Source: Roseibium polysiphoniae (GTDB lineage: Bacteria > Pseudomonadota > Alphaproteobacteria > Rhizobiales > Stappiaceae). From it: a stretch of DNA of 64,000 nucleotides. Positions 7,650 through 15,898 of this stretch are shown piece after piece. Position 1 is the first letter of the stretch, and every line of letters starts with the position of its first letter. The notes under the pieces are model-generated. The model searched no databases, was not told the DNA's origin, and saw nothing but the letters and a program-made list of their open reading frames with translations. The position numbers and the translations under genes are program-made. The DNA lies in contig NZ_JACYXJ010000006.1 of the NCBI RefSeq assembly GCF_014842925.1, forward strand, positions 434,001-498,000, written 5' to 3'.

Positions 7650-9095
7650 TTAGGCAGCAAATTCTTGTTTCAGCGGCATGGCCGCAATCGGTTCAGCTTT
7701 TTCGAGAGCGGCATGTCCAACCGCCTCGCCAATGACAATCAGCACGGGCCCGTCGATGTCGCCCCGGCCCTCAAGCACGCAGAGATCAGAGAGCGTGCCG
7801 GCGAACTGGCGCTCTTCTGGATGGGCTGCGTTTTCTATGATCGCCACAGGCGTTTCGCGTCCCATGCCGGCGGCAATCAGCTTGTCGGCGACGGCCGCGG
7901 CGACCGTGCGCCCCATGTAAACAGCAACTGTGGATCCCTTCAGCGCGAGACCTGCCCACTCAGGCAAGGTTTCGGACTTGGCATTGTGGCCGGTCGCGAA
8001 AACTAGGGTCGACGCAACGCCGCGCAGAGTCAGAGGCAATTGAGCCGAAGCTGCAGCAGCGAATGCGGCCGTTACACCCGGGACGACTTCAAAACCAAGG
8101 CCTGCCTCACGAAGGGCGTCCATCTCTTCCGCTGCCCGGCCGAAAATCATCGGATCGCCTGCCTTCAGGCGAACGACTTTCCGACCTTCACGGCCAAGGT
8201 CGACCAAAAGCTGGCAGATATCCTTTTGAGCGACCGAATGTGCGCCCTTGCGCTTGCCGACCGAAATACGCTCTGCATCCCGGCGCCCCATGGCGACAAC
8301 TGGCGAAGGTACGAGCGCGTCATGAACAATAACATCGGCTTCCTGAAGCAGCCGCTGTGCCCTGAGGGTCAGAAGATCTTCAGCACCAGGTCCAGCGCCC
8401 ACCAGCCAGACGAACCCGGGCTCGCCAGTCGGGCCATTCAAAAGGCGCTGCGCCTCCTGACGGGCCTTATCCAGGTTGCCGGCATGGACGCTGGTCGCGA
8501 CGCTTCCATAAAAAAACCTTGCCCAAAACCGCCGACGCGACGCGCCATCCGGGATCATCTTGACGGCGACGTCGCGAAAGCTCTCCGCTAGGCGGACAAG
8601 ATCACCCGTGCTGCGCGGCAGCATGGCCTCAATGCGGGCGCGGATATGGCGGGCGAGAACAGGCCCCACACCGGTCGAGGTAATCGCAACCGCTATGGGC
8701 GCACGATTGACGAGCGCTCCGGTGTAAAAGTCACAGAGATGCGGCTTGTCGACAGCGTTGACCGGCACGCCGAAAATGCGCGCCGCCTGCACAACAGCGC
8801 CGTCGAGCGCTTCGTCTTCCCTGGCGCTGAACACAAGTGCGGCACCATTCAGCAGGGCCGGACGGAATTCCTCGGCCACATGCTTGCCACCGACCGCGAC
8901 AATGGCCTCGGCGAGCGCAGGTTCTATTTCTTTGGATATGACCTCAACCGAGGCATTGGTCTCCCCCAGAAGACGCACCTTCGCAGCAGCCTCATCGCCA
9001 TGACCGACCACGCAAACGCGCTTTCCCGCCACCTTGAAAAAGGTCGGAAACACGTCGAGACGTCGCTCAGACTTATCTACTCGCTGCCTTGGCAT
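7650..9095 (-). CDS. cysG: Siroheme synthase (fused precorrin-2 dehydrogenase/ferrochelatase and uroporphyrinogen-III methyltransferase)
   Basis: 481 residues, start at 9095 with GGGAG 8 nt upstream. The N-terminal ~220 residues hold a Rossmann-like dehydrogenase/chelatase domain (VCVVGHGDEAAAKVRLL). The C-terminal ~250 residues are the SAM-dependent methyltransferase: VWLVGAGPGAEDLLTLRA, VVRLKAGDPMIFGRAAEE and VVPGVTAA. It turns uroporphyrinogen III into siroheme, the cofactor of the downstream CysI. It is first in the five-gene sulfur operon, whose promoter must lie in 9096-9300. Confidence 0.94.
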   Translation of the reverse strand: MPRQRVDKSERRLDVFPTFFKVAGKRVCVVGHGDEAAAKVRLLGETNASVEVISKEIEPALAEAIVAVGGKHVAEEFRPALLNGAALVFSAREDEALDGAVVQAARIFGVPVNAVDKPHLCDFYTGALVNRAPIAVAITSTGVGPVLARHIRARIEAMLPRSTGDLVRLAESFRDVAVKMIPDGASRRRFWARFFYGSVATSVHAGNLDKARQEAQRLLNGPTGEPGFVWLVGAGPGAEDLLTLRAQRLLQEADVIVHDALVPSPVVAMGRRDAERISVGKRKGAHSVAQKDICQLLVDLGREGRKVVRLKAGDPMIFGRAAEEMDALREAGLGFEVVPGVTAAFAAAASAQLPLTLRGVASTLVFATGHNAKSETLPEWAGLALKGSTVAVYMGRTVAAAVADKLIAAGMGRETPVAIIENAAHPEERQFAGTLSDLCVLEGRGDIDGPVLIVIGEAVGHAALEKAEPIAAMPLKQEFAA

Positions 9096-9161
9096 TGGCG
9101 GTTCTCCCGGACAATCGCATCCATGAACCTAAATCTAGTCGTTCGATCGCCAGAACTTCGG

Positions 9162-9187
9162 GCACCGCATTTCAAATGCTTCGGTGC
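9162..9187. promoter_or_regulatory. Palindrome upstream of cysG (possible operator)
   Basis: Interrupted palindrome GCACCG-CATTT-c-AAATG-ctt-CGGTGC in the divergent region between cysG (start 9095) and the secreted-protein gene (start 9361). Position and symmetry fit a regulator site for the sulfur operon. The cognate regulator is unknown. Confidence 0.4.
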
Positions 9188-9360
9188 AGGGAGAAAAGGA
9201 TTTCGCATTCCGGGGACTCTCAGCAAAGAGACCGGGATACCGCCAACATGCGCCTGATGATTACATCCGTATTTCCGGTTTATTGCGCTGAGTAAACAGG
9301 CCAACTAAAGTTCGCCAAGCGTGTTTGAAAATGACAACTGCTGTGCTGCCGGGGGGCAAT

Positions 9361-10434
9361 ATGAAGCTTATCAAGAATGCAGTAGCAACCATCCTGCTGG
9401 TCATGGGAATAGCGGTTTATTTCCTTGGTGCGGGAGCCACCCCGAGCCATGCCGGGACCATCGAAAGTTTTCGGGTCGGCGGCTGGAACGGCAATGCTTA
9501 TACGGATGACTCCACTGGAACCTTCGACACCTGTGTCGCGGCCGCCACCTACCGAAACGGCATGACACTCCTGGTTCAGGTCGATTCAGGTTACAGGTGG
9601 GCCATCGGCTTTTCCGCGCCGCACTGGAACAGCGAGATCGGCAAGGAAGTCACCCTCCAATATCGGATCGACCGAGGTGCCTGGCAGCAAGGAACGGCCA
9701 CGGCTACCGCAAAGGATCTATTCCGCATGCAGATGCCGGAAGGCGGCTATATCATCACCCGTTTTCGACGGGGGCGTACCCTTTATGTCTATGACGGGGC
9801 CTACAATTATGATTTCCGCCTAACCGGGACCTCTCGGCTGATGGCACGCATGGCCAAATGCGTGGAAGTAAACTCAGCCCGGTTTGGCGCTACGCCCGGT
9901 GCTGGACTTGGCGCATCACAGCCAACGGCGCCAGCGGCTGCGGCCAACAATCCTCAGCTCGCCGTCGAGGCAACACAGGCGCTTTTCAATCTGATGGGGA
10001 GTGCGGGACTTTCCGCTCTCAAACTAACTCCGGACGACAAGCGCGACACGGATCTCAAAGGCCTACATGCCGTTGCTTCCAATGAGGCACGTTCTGTCAT
10101 CGCTCACATTTTCGAGGCTGGAGGTTACACGTCGACGCAGGACCTTGTGGCAACCATCATCTCCGATGCTGCCAAGTCCTGCGAAGGCAGTTTCAGTTCG
10201 GGCTCAGAGACAATCACCGAAGCTGGCAAAACCTTCCCTACCAGCTATTCTCGCTGCGTGGCAGGTGACTATGAAAAGGTCGAGCGAGCCGCAATCGTTC
10301 CGCGCAGCGCTGGCGGGGTTTATGTCTATGGCGTGGTAGACACCTATATCGGCGAAGGCGTGGGGGCGCCGGGGGCTCCAACGGAATTGACGGATCCGGA
10401 CTGGCACCATGCAGCTGCATCCGCTGCCGACTGA
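9361..10434 (+). CDS. Hypothetical secreted/periplasmic protein
   Basis: 357 residues from ATG 9361, preceded by GGGGGG. A clear signal peptide (MKLIKNAVATILLVMGIAVY, then cleavage after PSHA) exports it. Residues ~30-165 form a beta-rich domain with two cysteines (FDTCVAAA, MAKCVEV) that could pair. A Pro/Ala-rich linker (~170-190) then leads to a C-terminal domain with two more cysteines (KSCEGSF, SRCVAGD). I recognise no named family. It stands alone between the sulfur operon and a chemoreceptor and ends at a terminator, so it is probably monocistronic. Confidence 0.75.
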   Translation: MKLIKNAVATILLVMGIAVYFLGAGATPSHAGTIESFRVGGWNGNAYTDDSTGTFDTCVAAATYRNGMTLLVQVDSGYRWAIGFSAPHWNSEIGKEVTLQYRIDRGAWQQGTATATAKDLFRMQMPEGGYIITRFRRGRTLYVYDGAYNYDFRLTGTSRLMARMAKCVEVNSARFGATPGAGLGASQPTAPAAAANNPQLAVEATQALFNLMGSAGLSALKLTPDDKRDTDLKGLHAVASNEARSVIAHIFEAGGYTSTQDLVATIISDAAKSCEGSFSSGSETITEAGKTFPTSYSRCVAGDYEKVERAAIVPRSAGGVYVYGVVDTYIGEGVGAPGAPTELTDPDWHHAAASAAD

Positions 10435-10452
10435 CTTCCGCGTACACAACGA

Positions 10453-10482
10453 AAAACCGGCGATCCTGAGACCGCCGGTTTT
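10453..10482. terminator. Bidirectional intrinsic terminator
   Basis: 10-bp inverted repeat AAAACCGGCG / CGCCGGTTTT with a 10-nt loop between the convergent secreted-protein gene and chemoreceptor gene. T-runs are present on both strands. Confidence 0.8.
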
Positions 10483-10504
10483 GCATCTTTGTCCTGGGCA
10501 TGCC

Positions 10505-12229
10505 TTAAGCGGCGAATTCCTCAATGAATTCTTCGATCTTGCTTCTCAGGTCATCCGTGTTTCGTGCAACTGTCCGAACCGCCTGATCCACCTCATTCGC
10601 CGAGGCCGTCGACTTGCGCGCATTTTCCGCCACGACTTCCACGTTCCGGGTTGCCGCCTGAGTGCCATCGGCGGCAGAGTTCACTCCGCGAGCGATTTCA
10701 CTGGTGGCTGCGCTCTGTTCGGTGACAGCCGCTGCAATCGCCTCGGTTTCACCTGACACATCGTGCATGATCTCGGCGATCTTATTGATCGAGTGCGACG
10801 CATCAGTGGTTGCCGTCTGGATCGACGCGATCTGCTGCGTAATGCTCTCGGTCGCCTTGGCCGTCTGATTGGCCAACGCTTTCACCTCGTTAGCAACGAC
10901 GGCAAACCCCTTACCGGATTCACCTGCACGGGCCGCCTCGATGGTCGCGTTGAGGGCGAGGAGGTTCGTCTGGTCTGCGATGTTCGAAATCAACTGGACC
11001 ACTTCGCCAATTTCCTGGGCTGCCGTTGCCAGCGTCTCCACCTTCTTGGTCGTGTCGTCGGTGGTTTCTGCTGCCGTCGTGACGACGCCTAGGGTCGAGT
11101 TAACGCGGCGGTTGATCTCATCAATGGACGCTGACAACTCTTCGGAAGCCGCAGCAACCGTCTCGACGTTGGACATGGCGTCGCTGGTGGCGCTCGACGC
11201 CCCCTCCGCTTCGCTTGCAGTGTTTTCTGCAACAGCCATCAATGAGGACGCGGTCGAGTCGAGCTGTGTCATGGTCGCATTGACGTTGGACATCAGGCCG
11301 GACACGGACGAACGGAACTCCTGAACAAGCCGCTCGCGGCGTTCGATGCGGATACGACGTTGCTCATCTTCGTCCGCCTGGTGAGCTGCAATGCGCTCAC
11401 GTTCAACAGCTGTGTCGCGCAGGATGTGAACCGCCTTGCCGATTTCACCAATTTCGTCTGAGCGATCAGCCTCCTTCAGGACCACGCTGTAGTCACCATT
11501 GGTGATATTGGTCACAGCATCCGAAAGGGCGGTCATGGGCTTGATGAGGAATCGCAAGATGGCCAATCCGCCAAGCAAAAGCGCCAACGCGATAAAGCCG
11601 GTCGCAGAGTAGATCATGATGTCGGTGTTGTGTGCGGCAGCCTCATAGGCCCCAGCTTCGTGCTTTAGATTCTCACGCTCTTCGGTCAGACGCTCGAAGT
11701 GAATTTCAAACGCCACACCGACAGCATCGTTCAGGGCCTCAGCGGCACCGTCGAATTCGGCCATCAGCTTGTTGCCGCTCTCGGGACCACCTGCGATGTA
11801 GGCGTCTGCCATGGTCTTGCCGACTTCATGATAGGCCGGGAACAGCTGACGGACCTTCTGGATTTGCGCTGTTAGCTTTGCATATCCAGCCCCGTTCGCC
11901 AGCGAGTATGCCGCATCGATGTCTGTGTTGAATTTGGCTGCGAATTCAGCCGCCACGTCAAAGCCATCGTTGAGACCATCCTGACCGCGCGTGGCGGAAA
12001 TATCGGTCAGCCATTGCTGGACCTGGACGATATCGAAGCGCACTTCCTTCAGCGCGACGGTCAGGTCAAGAACCTCACCAGAAAACCGAAGAGCATCATG
12101 CTCCATCATCTCAGCATTGTGCTCCAGCTCCCTCAAGAAGAACAGCGAGCCGAAATTGAGAAGCGAAATCGTGACGAACAGGAACGCAATCGCGGCCGTC
12201 ACCTTGGACCGAAGACTGTGAAAATTCAT
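10505..12229 (-). CDS. Methyl-accepting chemotaxis protein
   Basis: 574 residues from ATG 12229 (GAGGA upstream); in-frame sequence farther upstream is non-coding. Order: TM1 (~residues 8-32), a ~160-residue mainly helical periplasmic sensor, TM2 (~195-220, [18 protein letters not shown]), a HAMP domain, then the cytoplasmic coiled-coil. The signalling hairpin tip reads [18 protein letters not shown] followed by [16 protein letters not shown]. No C-terminal CheR/CheB pentapeptide is seen. It should signal through CheA/CheW to steer flagella; the ligand is unknown. It is transcribed alone. Confidence 0.93.
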   Translation of the reverse strand: MNFHSLRSKVTAAIAFLFVTISLLNFGSLFFLRELEHNAEMMEHDALRFSGEVLDLTVALKEVRFDIVQVQQWLTDISATRGQDGLNDGFDVAAEFAAKFNTDIDAAYSLANGAGYAKLTAQIQKVRQLFPAYHEVGKTMADAYIAGGPESGNKLMAEFDGAAEALNDAVGVAFEIHFERLTEERENLKHEAGAYEAAAHNTDIMIYSATGFIALALLLGGLAILRFLIKPMTALSDAVTNITNGDYSVVLKEADRSDEIGEIGKAVHILRDTAVERERIAAHQADEDEQRRIRIERRERLVQEFRSSVSGLMSNVNATMTQLDSTASSLMAVAENTASEAEGASSATSDAMSNVETVAAASEELSASIDEINRRVNSTLGVVTTAAETTDDTTKKVETLATAAQEIGEVVQLISNIADQTNLLALNATIEAARAGESGKGFAVVANEVKALANQTAKATESITQQIASIQTATTDASHSINKIAEIMHDVSGETEAIAAAVTEQSAATSEIARGVNSAADGTQAATRNVEVVAENARKSTASANEVDQAVRTVARNTDDLRSKIEEFIEEFAA

Positions 12230-12549
12230 TGTACTTCCTCGATAAAACCAAACCGATACAGAACGAGCTCGAGGCATCTCGGTCACAAACAAGGCTTGAA
12301 ACGTGATGCGCGGGCAAAAGCACATTTATGCTGCAATTGCTCACTCTTCGTAAATTTTGGAGTAAACCGATGATTTATTTAGTATAATAGCGTTATTACG
12401 TAGATGAGACCTTCACCTTCAAATTATCATTGTCATTTATTTCAATGTTTTATTGAGGCGAATTCTTCAGGAATACAATTTTCAGGCGAAAAACAAAAAA
12501 GCCGACGGAGTGTCTCCGTCGGCCAATGCATCAAGGGACTAGCGTTTCC
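12230..12549. other. Intergenic region, AT-rich, no gene
   Basis: 320 bp between two minus-strand genes. The part near 12340-12480 is AT-rich and should hold the chemoreceptor promoter. It includes a short inverted repeat TAATA-gcgt-TATTA at 12385-12398. The thiolase terminator lies at 12491-12523. No convincing ORF is present. Confidence 0.7.
12491..12523 (-). terminator. Intrinsic terminator of the thiolase gene
   Basis: Perfect 10-bp stem GCCGACGGAG-tgt-CTCCGTCGGC. On the minus strand it is followed by TTTTTTGTTT, 27 bp past the thiolase stop codon. Confidence 0.88.
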
Positions 12550-13716
12550 CTACTTTATCGCCTGCAGAACAGAGACATAGTTGGCGACAGCCGCCCCGCC
12601 CATGTTGAAGATGCCGCCGAGCTCAGCGTCTTTGACTTGAATGTCGCCAGCCTCTCCGAGAAGCTGCATGGCAGTCAGGACATGCATCGAAACGCCGGTC
12701 GCGCCAATGGGATGTCCTTTTGCCTTAAGGCCCCCGGAAGGATTCACCGGAAGTTTGCCGTCCATTTCGGTCCAGCCTTCGAGGATCGCACGTGAGCCCT
12801 CCCCCTCCTTGGTCAGCCCCATGGCTTCATATTCGATCAGTTCGGCAATCGTGAAACAGTCATGGGTTTCGACAAAGGAAAGGTCTTCGAGCGTCAGCCC
12901 CGCATCGCCGAGGGCCTGACCCCAGGCTTTCGAGCACCCTTCGAATTGAAGAATGTCGCGCTTGGACATGGGCAGAAAATCCTGAACATGCGCGGTCGAC
13001 CGGAAGGCCACCGCCTTTTTCATGCCAAGCGCCGTTGCCGTATCGGTCAGAACGATTGCCGCCGCGCCATCTGAGACCAGCGAGCAATCCGTGCGCTTGA
13101 GAGGCCCAGCGACGAAGGGGTTCTTTTCACTTTCCGCGCGGCAGAACTCATAGCCCAGATCCTTGCGCATCTGCGCATAGGGATTTCCGGTGCCGTTCTT
13201 GTGATTTTTCGCCGCGATCCGCGCAAGAGCGTCAGATTGGTCGCCATACTTCTGGAAATAGGCGTCGGCGATCTGACCGAACACGCCGGCGAAGCCGGCA
13301 GGTATGTCGCCATCCTCTTCCAAATAGGAGGCGCGCAGCAGGTTTTTGCCGATCTGCGGCCCCGGCGTTGTGGTCATTTGCTCAACACCAACGACCAGCA
13401 CAATACGCGCATCGCCAGAAGCGATCGCCCGCACGCCCTGCTGAACTGCGGCAGATCCGGTGGCACAGGCATTTTCGACACGGGTCGCAGGCTTGAAGCG
13501 CAAGGCAGGATCAGCCTGCAGCACCAGAGCGGCGGTGAAGTCCTGCTCCGAGAATCCCGCGTTGAAATGGCCCAGCAAAATCTCGTCCACGTCCTCGGGG
13601 GAAATACCCGCATCGTGGATGGCCTGGCTTGCTGCTTTGACGATAAGCGTCTCGACGGTCTCGTCGGCATGCTTTCCAAAAGGCAAATGTGCCCAACCGA
13701 CCATTGCTGCAGTCAT
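12550..13716 (-). CDS. Thiolase-family acyl-CoA acyltransferase (acetyl-CoA acetyltransferase-like)
   Basis: 388 residues from ATG 13716, preceded by GGGAGG. The thiolase fold is clear: nucleophile Cys in VENACATGSAAV, KAKGHPIGATG with the catalytic His, and THDCFTIAE. The usual second catalytic Cys near the C-terminus (CxGGG) is absent; the site reads GIFNMGGAAVANY. This places it with the SCP2/thiolase-like branch rather than with classic PhaA/FadA. It probably condenses or cleaves 3-oxoacyl-CoA. It is monocistronic, so pathway context is missing. Confidence 0.85.
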   Translation of the reverse strand: MTAAMVGWAHLPFGKHADETVETLIVKAASQAIHDAGISPEDVDEILLGHFNAGFSEQDFTAALVLQADPALRFKPATRVENACATGSAAVQQGVRAIASGDARIVLVVGVEQMTTTPGPQIGKNLLRASYLEEDGDIPAGFAGVFGQIADAYFQKYGDQSDALARIAAKNHKNGTGNPYAQMRKDLGYEFCRAESEKNPFVAGPLKRTDCSLVSDGAAAIVLTDTATALGMKKAVAFRSTAHVQDFLPMSKRDILQFEGCSKAWGQALGDAGLTLEDLSFVETHDCFTIAELIEYEAMGLTKEGEGSRAILEGWTEMDGKLPVNPSGGLKAKGHPIGATGVSMHVLTAMQLLGEAGDIQVKDAELGGIFNMGGAAVANYVSVLQAIK

Positions 13717-13980
13717 GAAAACCTCCCTCGCACCACGGAACCGAACGGTCTCGGCTTGCCGGATCAACCCGGCGTGCAGTCGCAATTGCTGCACCGTTGA
13801 TGAGAAATTCCCAGCTTCCCGTGACGAACACAAGTTAAAATTGACTATTACGTCATTGTATTCCATTTTGCTTCATAATTTCAATATTTTATCCTGAAAT
13901 AAATTTCCGCCTCGAACGTGACTTCCAATTGATATCTGCGCCCGGAGACCCCGGATATTGGTCCTGTTAACGTTTCCTTC

Positions 13981-14007
13981 ATGAAGATGTCACGCAAGGG
14001 CAGCTAA
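13981..14007 (+). other. Tiny ORF (8 codons) preceding the Phe-rich ORF
   Basis: ATG-AAG-ATG-TCA and four further codons, then TAA, which directly abuts the next ATG (TAAATG). It codes for MKMSRKGS. The arrangement allows translational coupling to the Phe-rich ORF at 14008. Whether it is translated is unknown. Confidence 0.3.
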
Positions 14008-14112
14008 ATGACCGCGTTCCGGACAAAACCTTTTTTCGATCCTTTTCAGATTTTCCAGGCCAGCCTTTCCGAAGGCTGGCCTTTTGCTTTGCCCAATCCC
14101 GAATTGCCATGA
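14008..14112 (+). CDS. Phe-rich 34-codon ORF overlapping a terminator (leader-peptide-like)
   Basis: The ATG at 14008 follows the preceding TAA directly. The product begins MTAFRTKPFFDPFQIF, with five Phe codons in the first 16, then runs through the hairpin of the terminator at 14057-14085 and stops at 14112. Phe clustering just ahead of an intrinsic terminator is the layout of an attenuator leader peptide. However, the downstream gene is aglA rather than a Phe-biosynthesis or pheST gene. A small RNA with its own terminator is the alternative. Confidence 0.4.
   Translation: MTAFRTKPFFDPFQIFQASLSEGWPFALPNPELP
14057..14085 (+). terminator. Strong intrinsic terminator inside the Phe-rich ORF
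   Basis: Stem AGGCCAGCCTT / AAGGCTGGCCT (11 bp) with a 3-nt loop, followed by TTTT. No annotated plus-strand gene precedes it other than the mini-ORFs at 13981-14112, so it must end a short transcript or act as an attenuator. Confidence 0.75.
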
Positions 14113-14149
14113 AAGCATTTGACCGTGCCAGATTGAAGGGCTAGGGATT

Positions 14150-14208
14150 CAAAGCGCTTTGGGGACTTTCATTTCCCAACGCGAACAGACACTAAAATCA
14201 CGTTTTGG
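14150..14208. promoter_or_regulatory. aglA operator-like sites
   Basis: Perfect palindrome CAAAGCGCTTTG at 14150-14161 and TCACGTTTTGG at 14198-14208. The latter is the exact reverse complement of CCAAAACGTGA at 23510-23520 upstream of the LacI-type regulator. Both resemble LacI-family half-sites with a central CG and lie just ahead of aglA. Confidence 0.5.
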
Positions 14209-14234
14209 GACGAAGCAATCTCCCGGAGGACCGC

Positions 14235-15893
14235 ATGACCGCCAACCGCTCAAATGACGACCGGTCCAAAAGCTCGATCACTCCTGCAGGGGACTGGTGG
14301 CGCGGCGCGGTGATCTATCAGATCTATCCGCGATCCTTTCAAGACAGCAACGGCGACGGCATCGGCGATCTGACCGGTGTCACGCAGCGTCTTGACTACA
14401 TCGCGAGCCTCGGCGTCGACGCGATTTGGCTCTCGCCCTTCTTCACCTCCCCCATGGCCGACTTTGGCTATGACGTGTCGGACTATGAAAATGTCGATCC
14501 CATGTTCGGGACGCTGGCCGATTTCGACACCATGGTCGCCAAGGCGCACGATCTCGGGCTTAAGGTGATGATCGATCTGGTGATCTCCCACACCTCTGAC
14601 CAACACGCCTGGTTCAGGGCGAGCCGGACTTCTCGGGACAATGAAAAGGCTGACTGGTACGTCTGGGCGGACGCGAAGCCGGAAGGGTCGCCGCCCAACA
14701 ACTGGCTGTCGATATTTGGCGGACCAGCCTGGGAGTGGGACAGCGTCCGTTGCCAGTACTACCTGCACAACTTCCTCGCGAGCCAACCGGATCTCAACTT
14801 CCACAATCAGGATGTTCAGGACGCGGTGCTGTCTGCCGCCCGCTTTTGGCTGGAGCGTGGTGTCGACGGGTTCCGGCTAGACACGGTCAATTTTTACTTT
14901 CACGACGCCAATCTACGTGACAATCCGCCCTTGCCGGCAGGTGCAAGCCTGACCGGTGTTGATCCGACCAATCCCTATGGTTTTCAGCACCACCTTTATG
15001 ACAAGACCCAGCCCGAAAACCTGGCCTTTCTCGAGCGCCTGCGCGCTCTGCTGGATAAGTTTCCAGGCGCAACGTCGGTTGGAGAAATTGGCGCCGACCG
15101 TGATGTGATCGGAACAACGGCAGCTTACACCGTCGCCGGCAAGCGCATCCATATGGCCTACAGTTTTGATCTTCTCACGCCCAAGCGCTCCGCGGCCTAC
15201 ATCCGCGAGACGGTCGAGAATATGGAAGCGGGTATCGGAAGCGGCTGGCCGAGCTGGGCCCTGTCAAACCACGATGTTGTTCGTGTTGCCACCAGGTGGG
15301 GCGAAGGTGCGGAGCTTGACCGGTTTTCAGTTCTCGCCACAGCTCTCGTGACAAGCTTGCGCGGCACGCCCTGCCTCTATCAGGGCGAGGAGTTGGGTCT
15401 CACGGAGGCCGAGGTGCCGTTCGAGAAACTTCAGGATCCCTACGGCATAAGGTTCTGGCCGAAGTTCAAGGGGCGCGACGGCTGCCGAACCCCCATGCCG
15501 TGGTCAGGGGATGCGGGCGGCGGCTTTACCACCGGCTCGCCGTGGCTCCCCTTGCCGGCCGAGCATCTTTCGAGATCCGTCGACGCGCAGCAGGCCCATG
15601 ACGGCTCAGTGCTGTCGAAGGTCAAAACCTTCCTCTCCTGGCGACGCGAGCAAATGCCTCTTCTAAAGGGTGACATCCGTTTTCTGGACAGCGCTGGAGA
15701 AACCCTCGTTTTCATTCGGCGCCAGGACAACGAGGCCATCCTGTGCGCCTTCAACCTCGCCGATGAAGCCATAGACCTCGACTGGTCTGGCAGCGCTCTT
15801 GAAGTCTTGCGCGGGTCAGGTTTTTCAGGAACGGCAGAGGCCGGAAAGCTCTCGCTCCCCGGCCTCGACGCCTTGTTTGCACTGATCGTCTAG
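14235..15893 (+). CDS. aglA: Alpha-glucosidase, GH13 (AglA-like)
   Basis: 552 residues from ATG 14235 with GGAGG 8 nt upstream. A GH13 TIM-barrel glucosidase beginning WWRGAVIYQIYPRSFQDSNG. Catalytic triad: nucleophile Asp in DGFRLDTVN, acid/base Glu in SVGEIGAD, and transition-state Asp in LSNHDVVR. No signal peptide, so it is cytoplasmic and acts on imported alpha-glucosides such as sucrose, trehalose, maltose or glucosyl-osmolytes. It faces the aglR-E-F-G-GH63-K operon tail to tail, with 5 bp between its end and that of aglK. Both transcripts carry related operator sequences upstream. Confidence 0.93.
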   Translation: MTANRSNDDRSKSSITPAGDWWRGAVIYQIYPRSFQDSNGDGIGDLTGVTQRLDYIASLGVDAIWLSPFFTSPMADFGYDVSDYENVDPMFGTLADFDTMVAKAHDLGLKVMIDLVISHTSDQHAWFRASRTSRDNEKADWYVWADAKPEGSPPNNWLSIFGGPAWEWDSVRCQYYLHNFLASQPDLNFHNQDVQDAVLSAARFWLERGVDGFRLDTVNFYFHDANLRDNPPLPAGASLTGVDPTNPYGFQHHLYDKTQPENLAFLERLRALLDKFPGATSVGEIGADRDVIGTTAAYTVAGKRIHMAYSFDLLTPKRSAAYIRETVENMEAGIGSGWPSWALSNHDVVRVATRWGEGAELDRFSVLATALVTSLRGTPCLYQGEELGLTEAEVPFEKLQDPYGIRFWPKFKGRDGCRTPMPWSGDAGGGFTTGSPWLPLPAEHLSRSVDAQQAHDGSVLSKVKTFLSWRREQMPLLKGDIRFLDSAGETLVFIRRQDNEAILCAFNLADEAIDLDWSGSALEVLRGSGFSGTAEAGKLSLPGLDALFALIV

Positions 15894-15898
15894 GCGGC

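Larger units (their letters stand above)
13717..14234. other. Intergenic region with leader-like ORF, terminator and agl operators
   Basis: 518 bp between the divergent thiolase and aglA genes. In order it holds the thiolase promoter area (about 13800-13900, AT-rich), a tiny ORF with a Phe-rich ORF (13981-14112), a strong terminator (14057-14085), and two LacI-type operator-like sites (14150-14161 and 14198-14208) in front of aglA. Confidence 0.7.

Noticed and set aside
12400-12460. Fur-box-like AT-rich sequence upstream of the chemoreceptor
   Set aside because: Only a partial match to the TGATAAT inverted repeat; AT-rich DNA gives such matches by chance.
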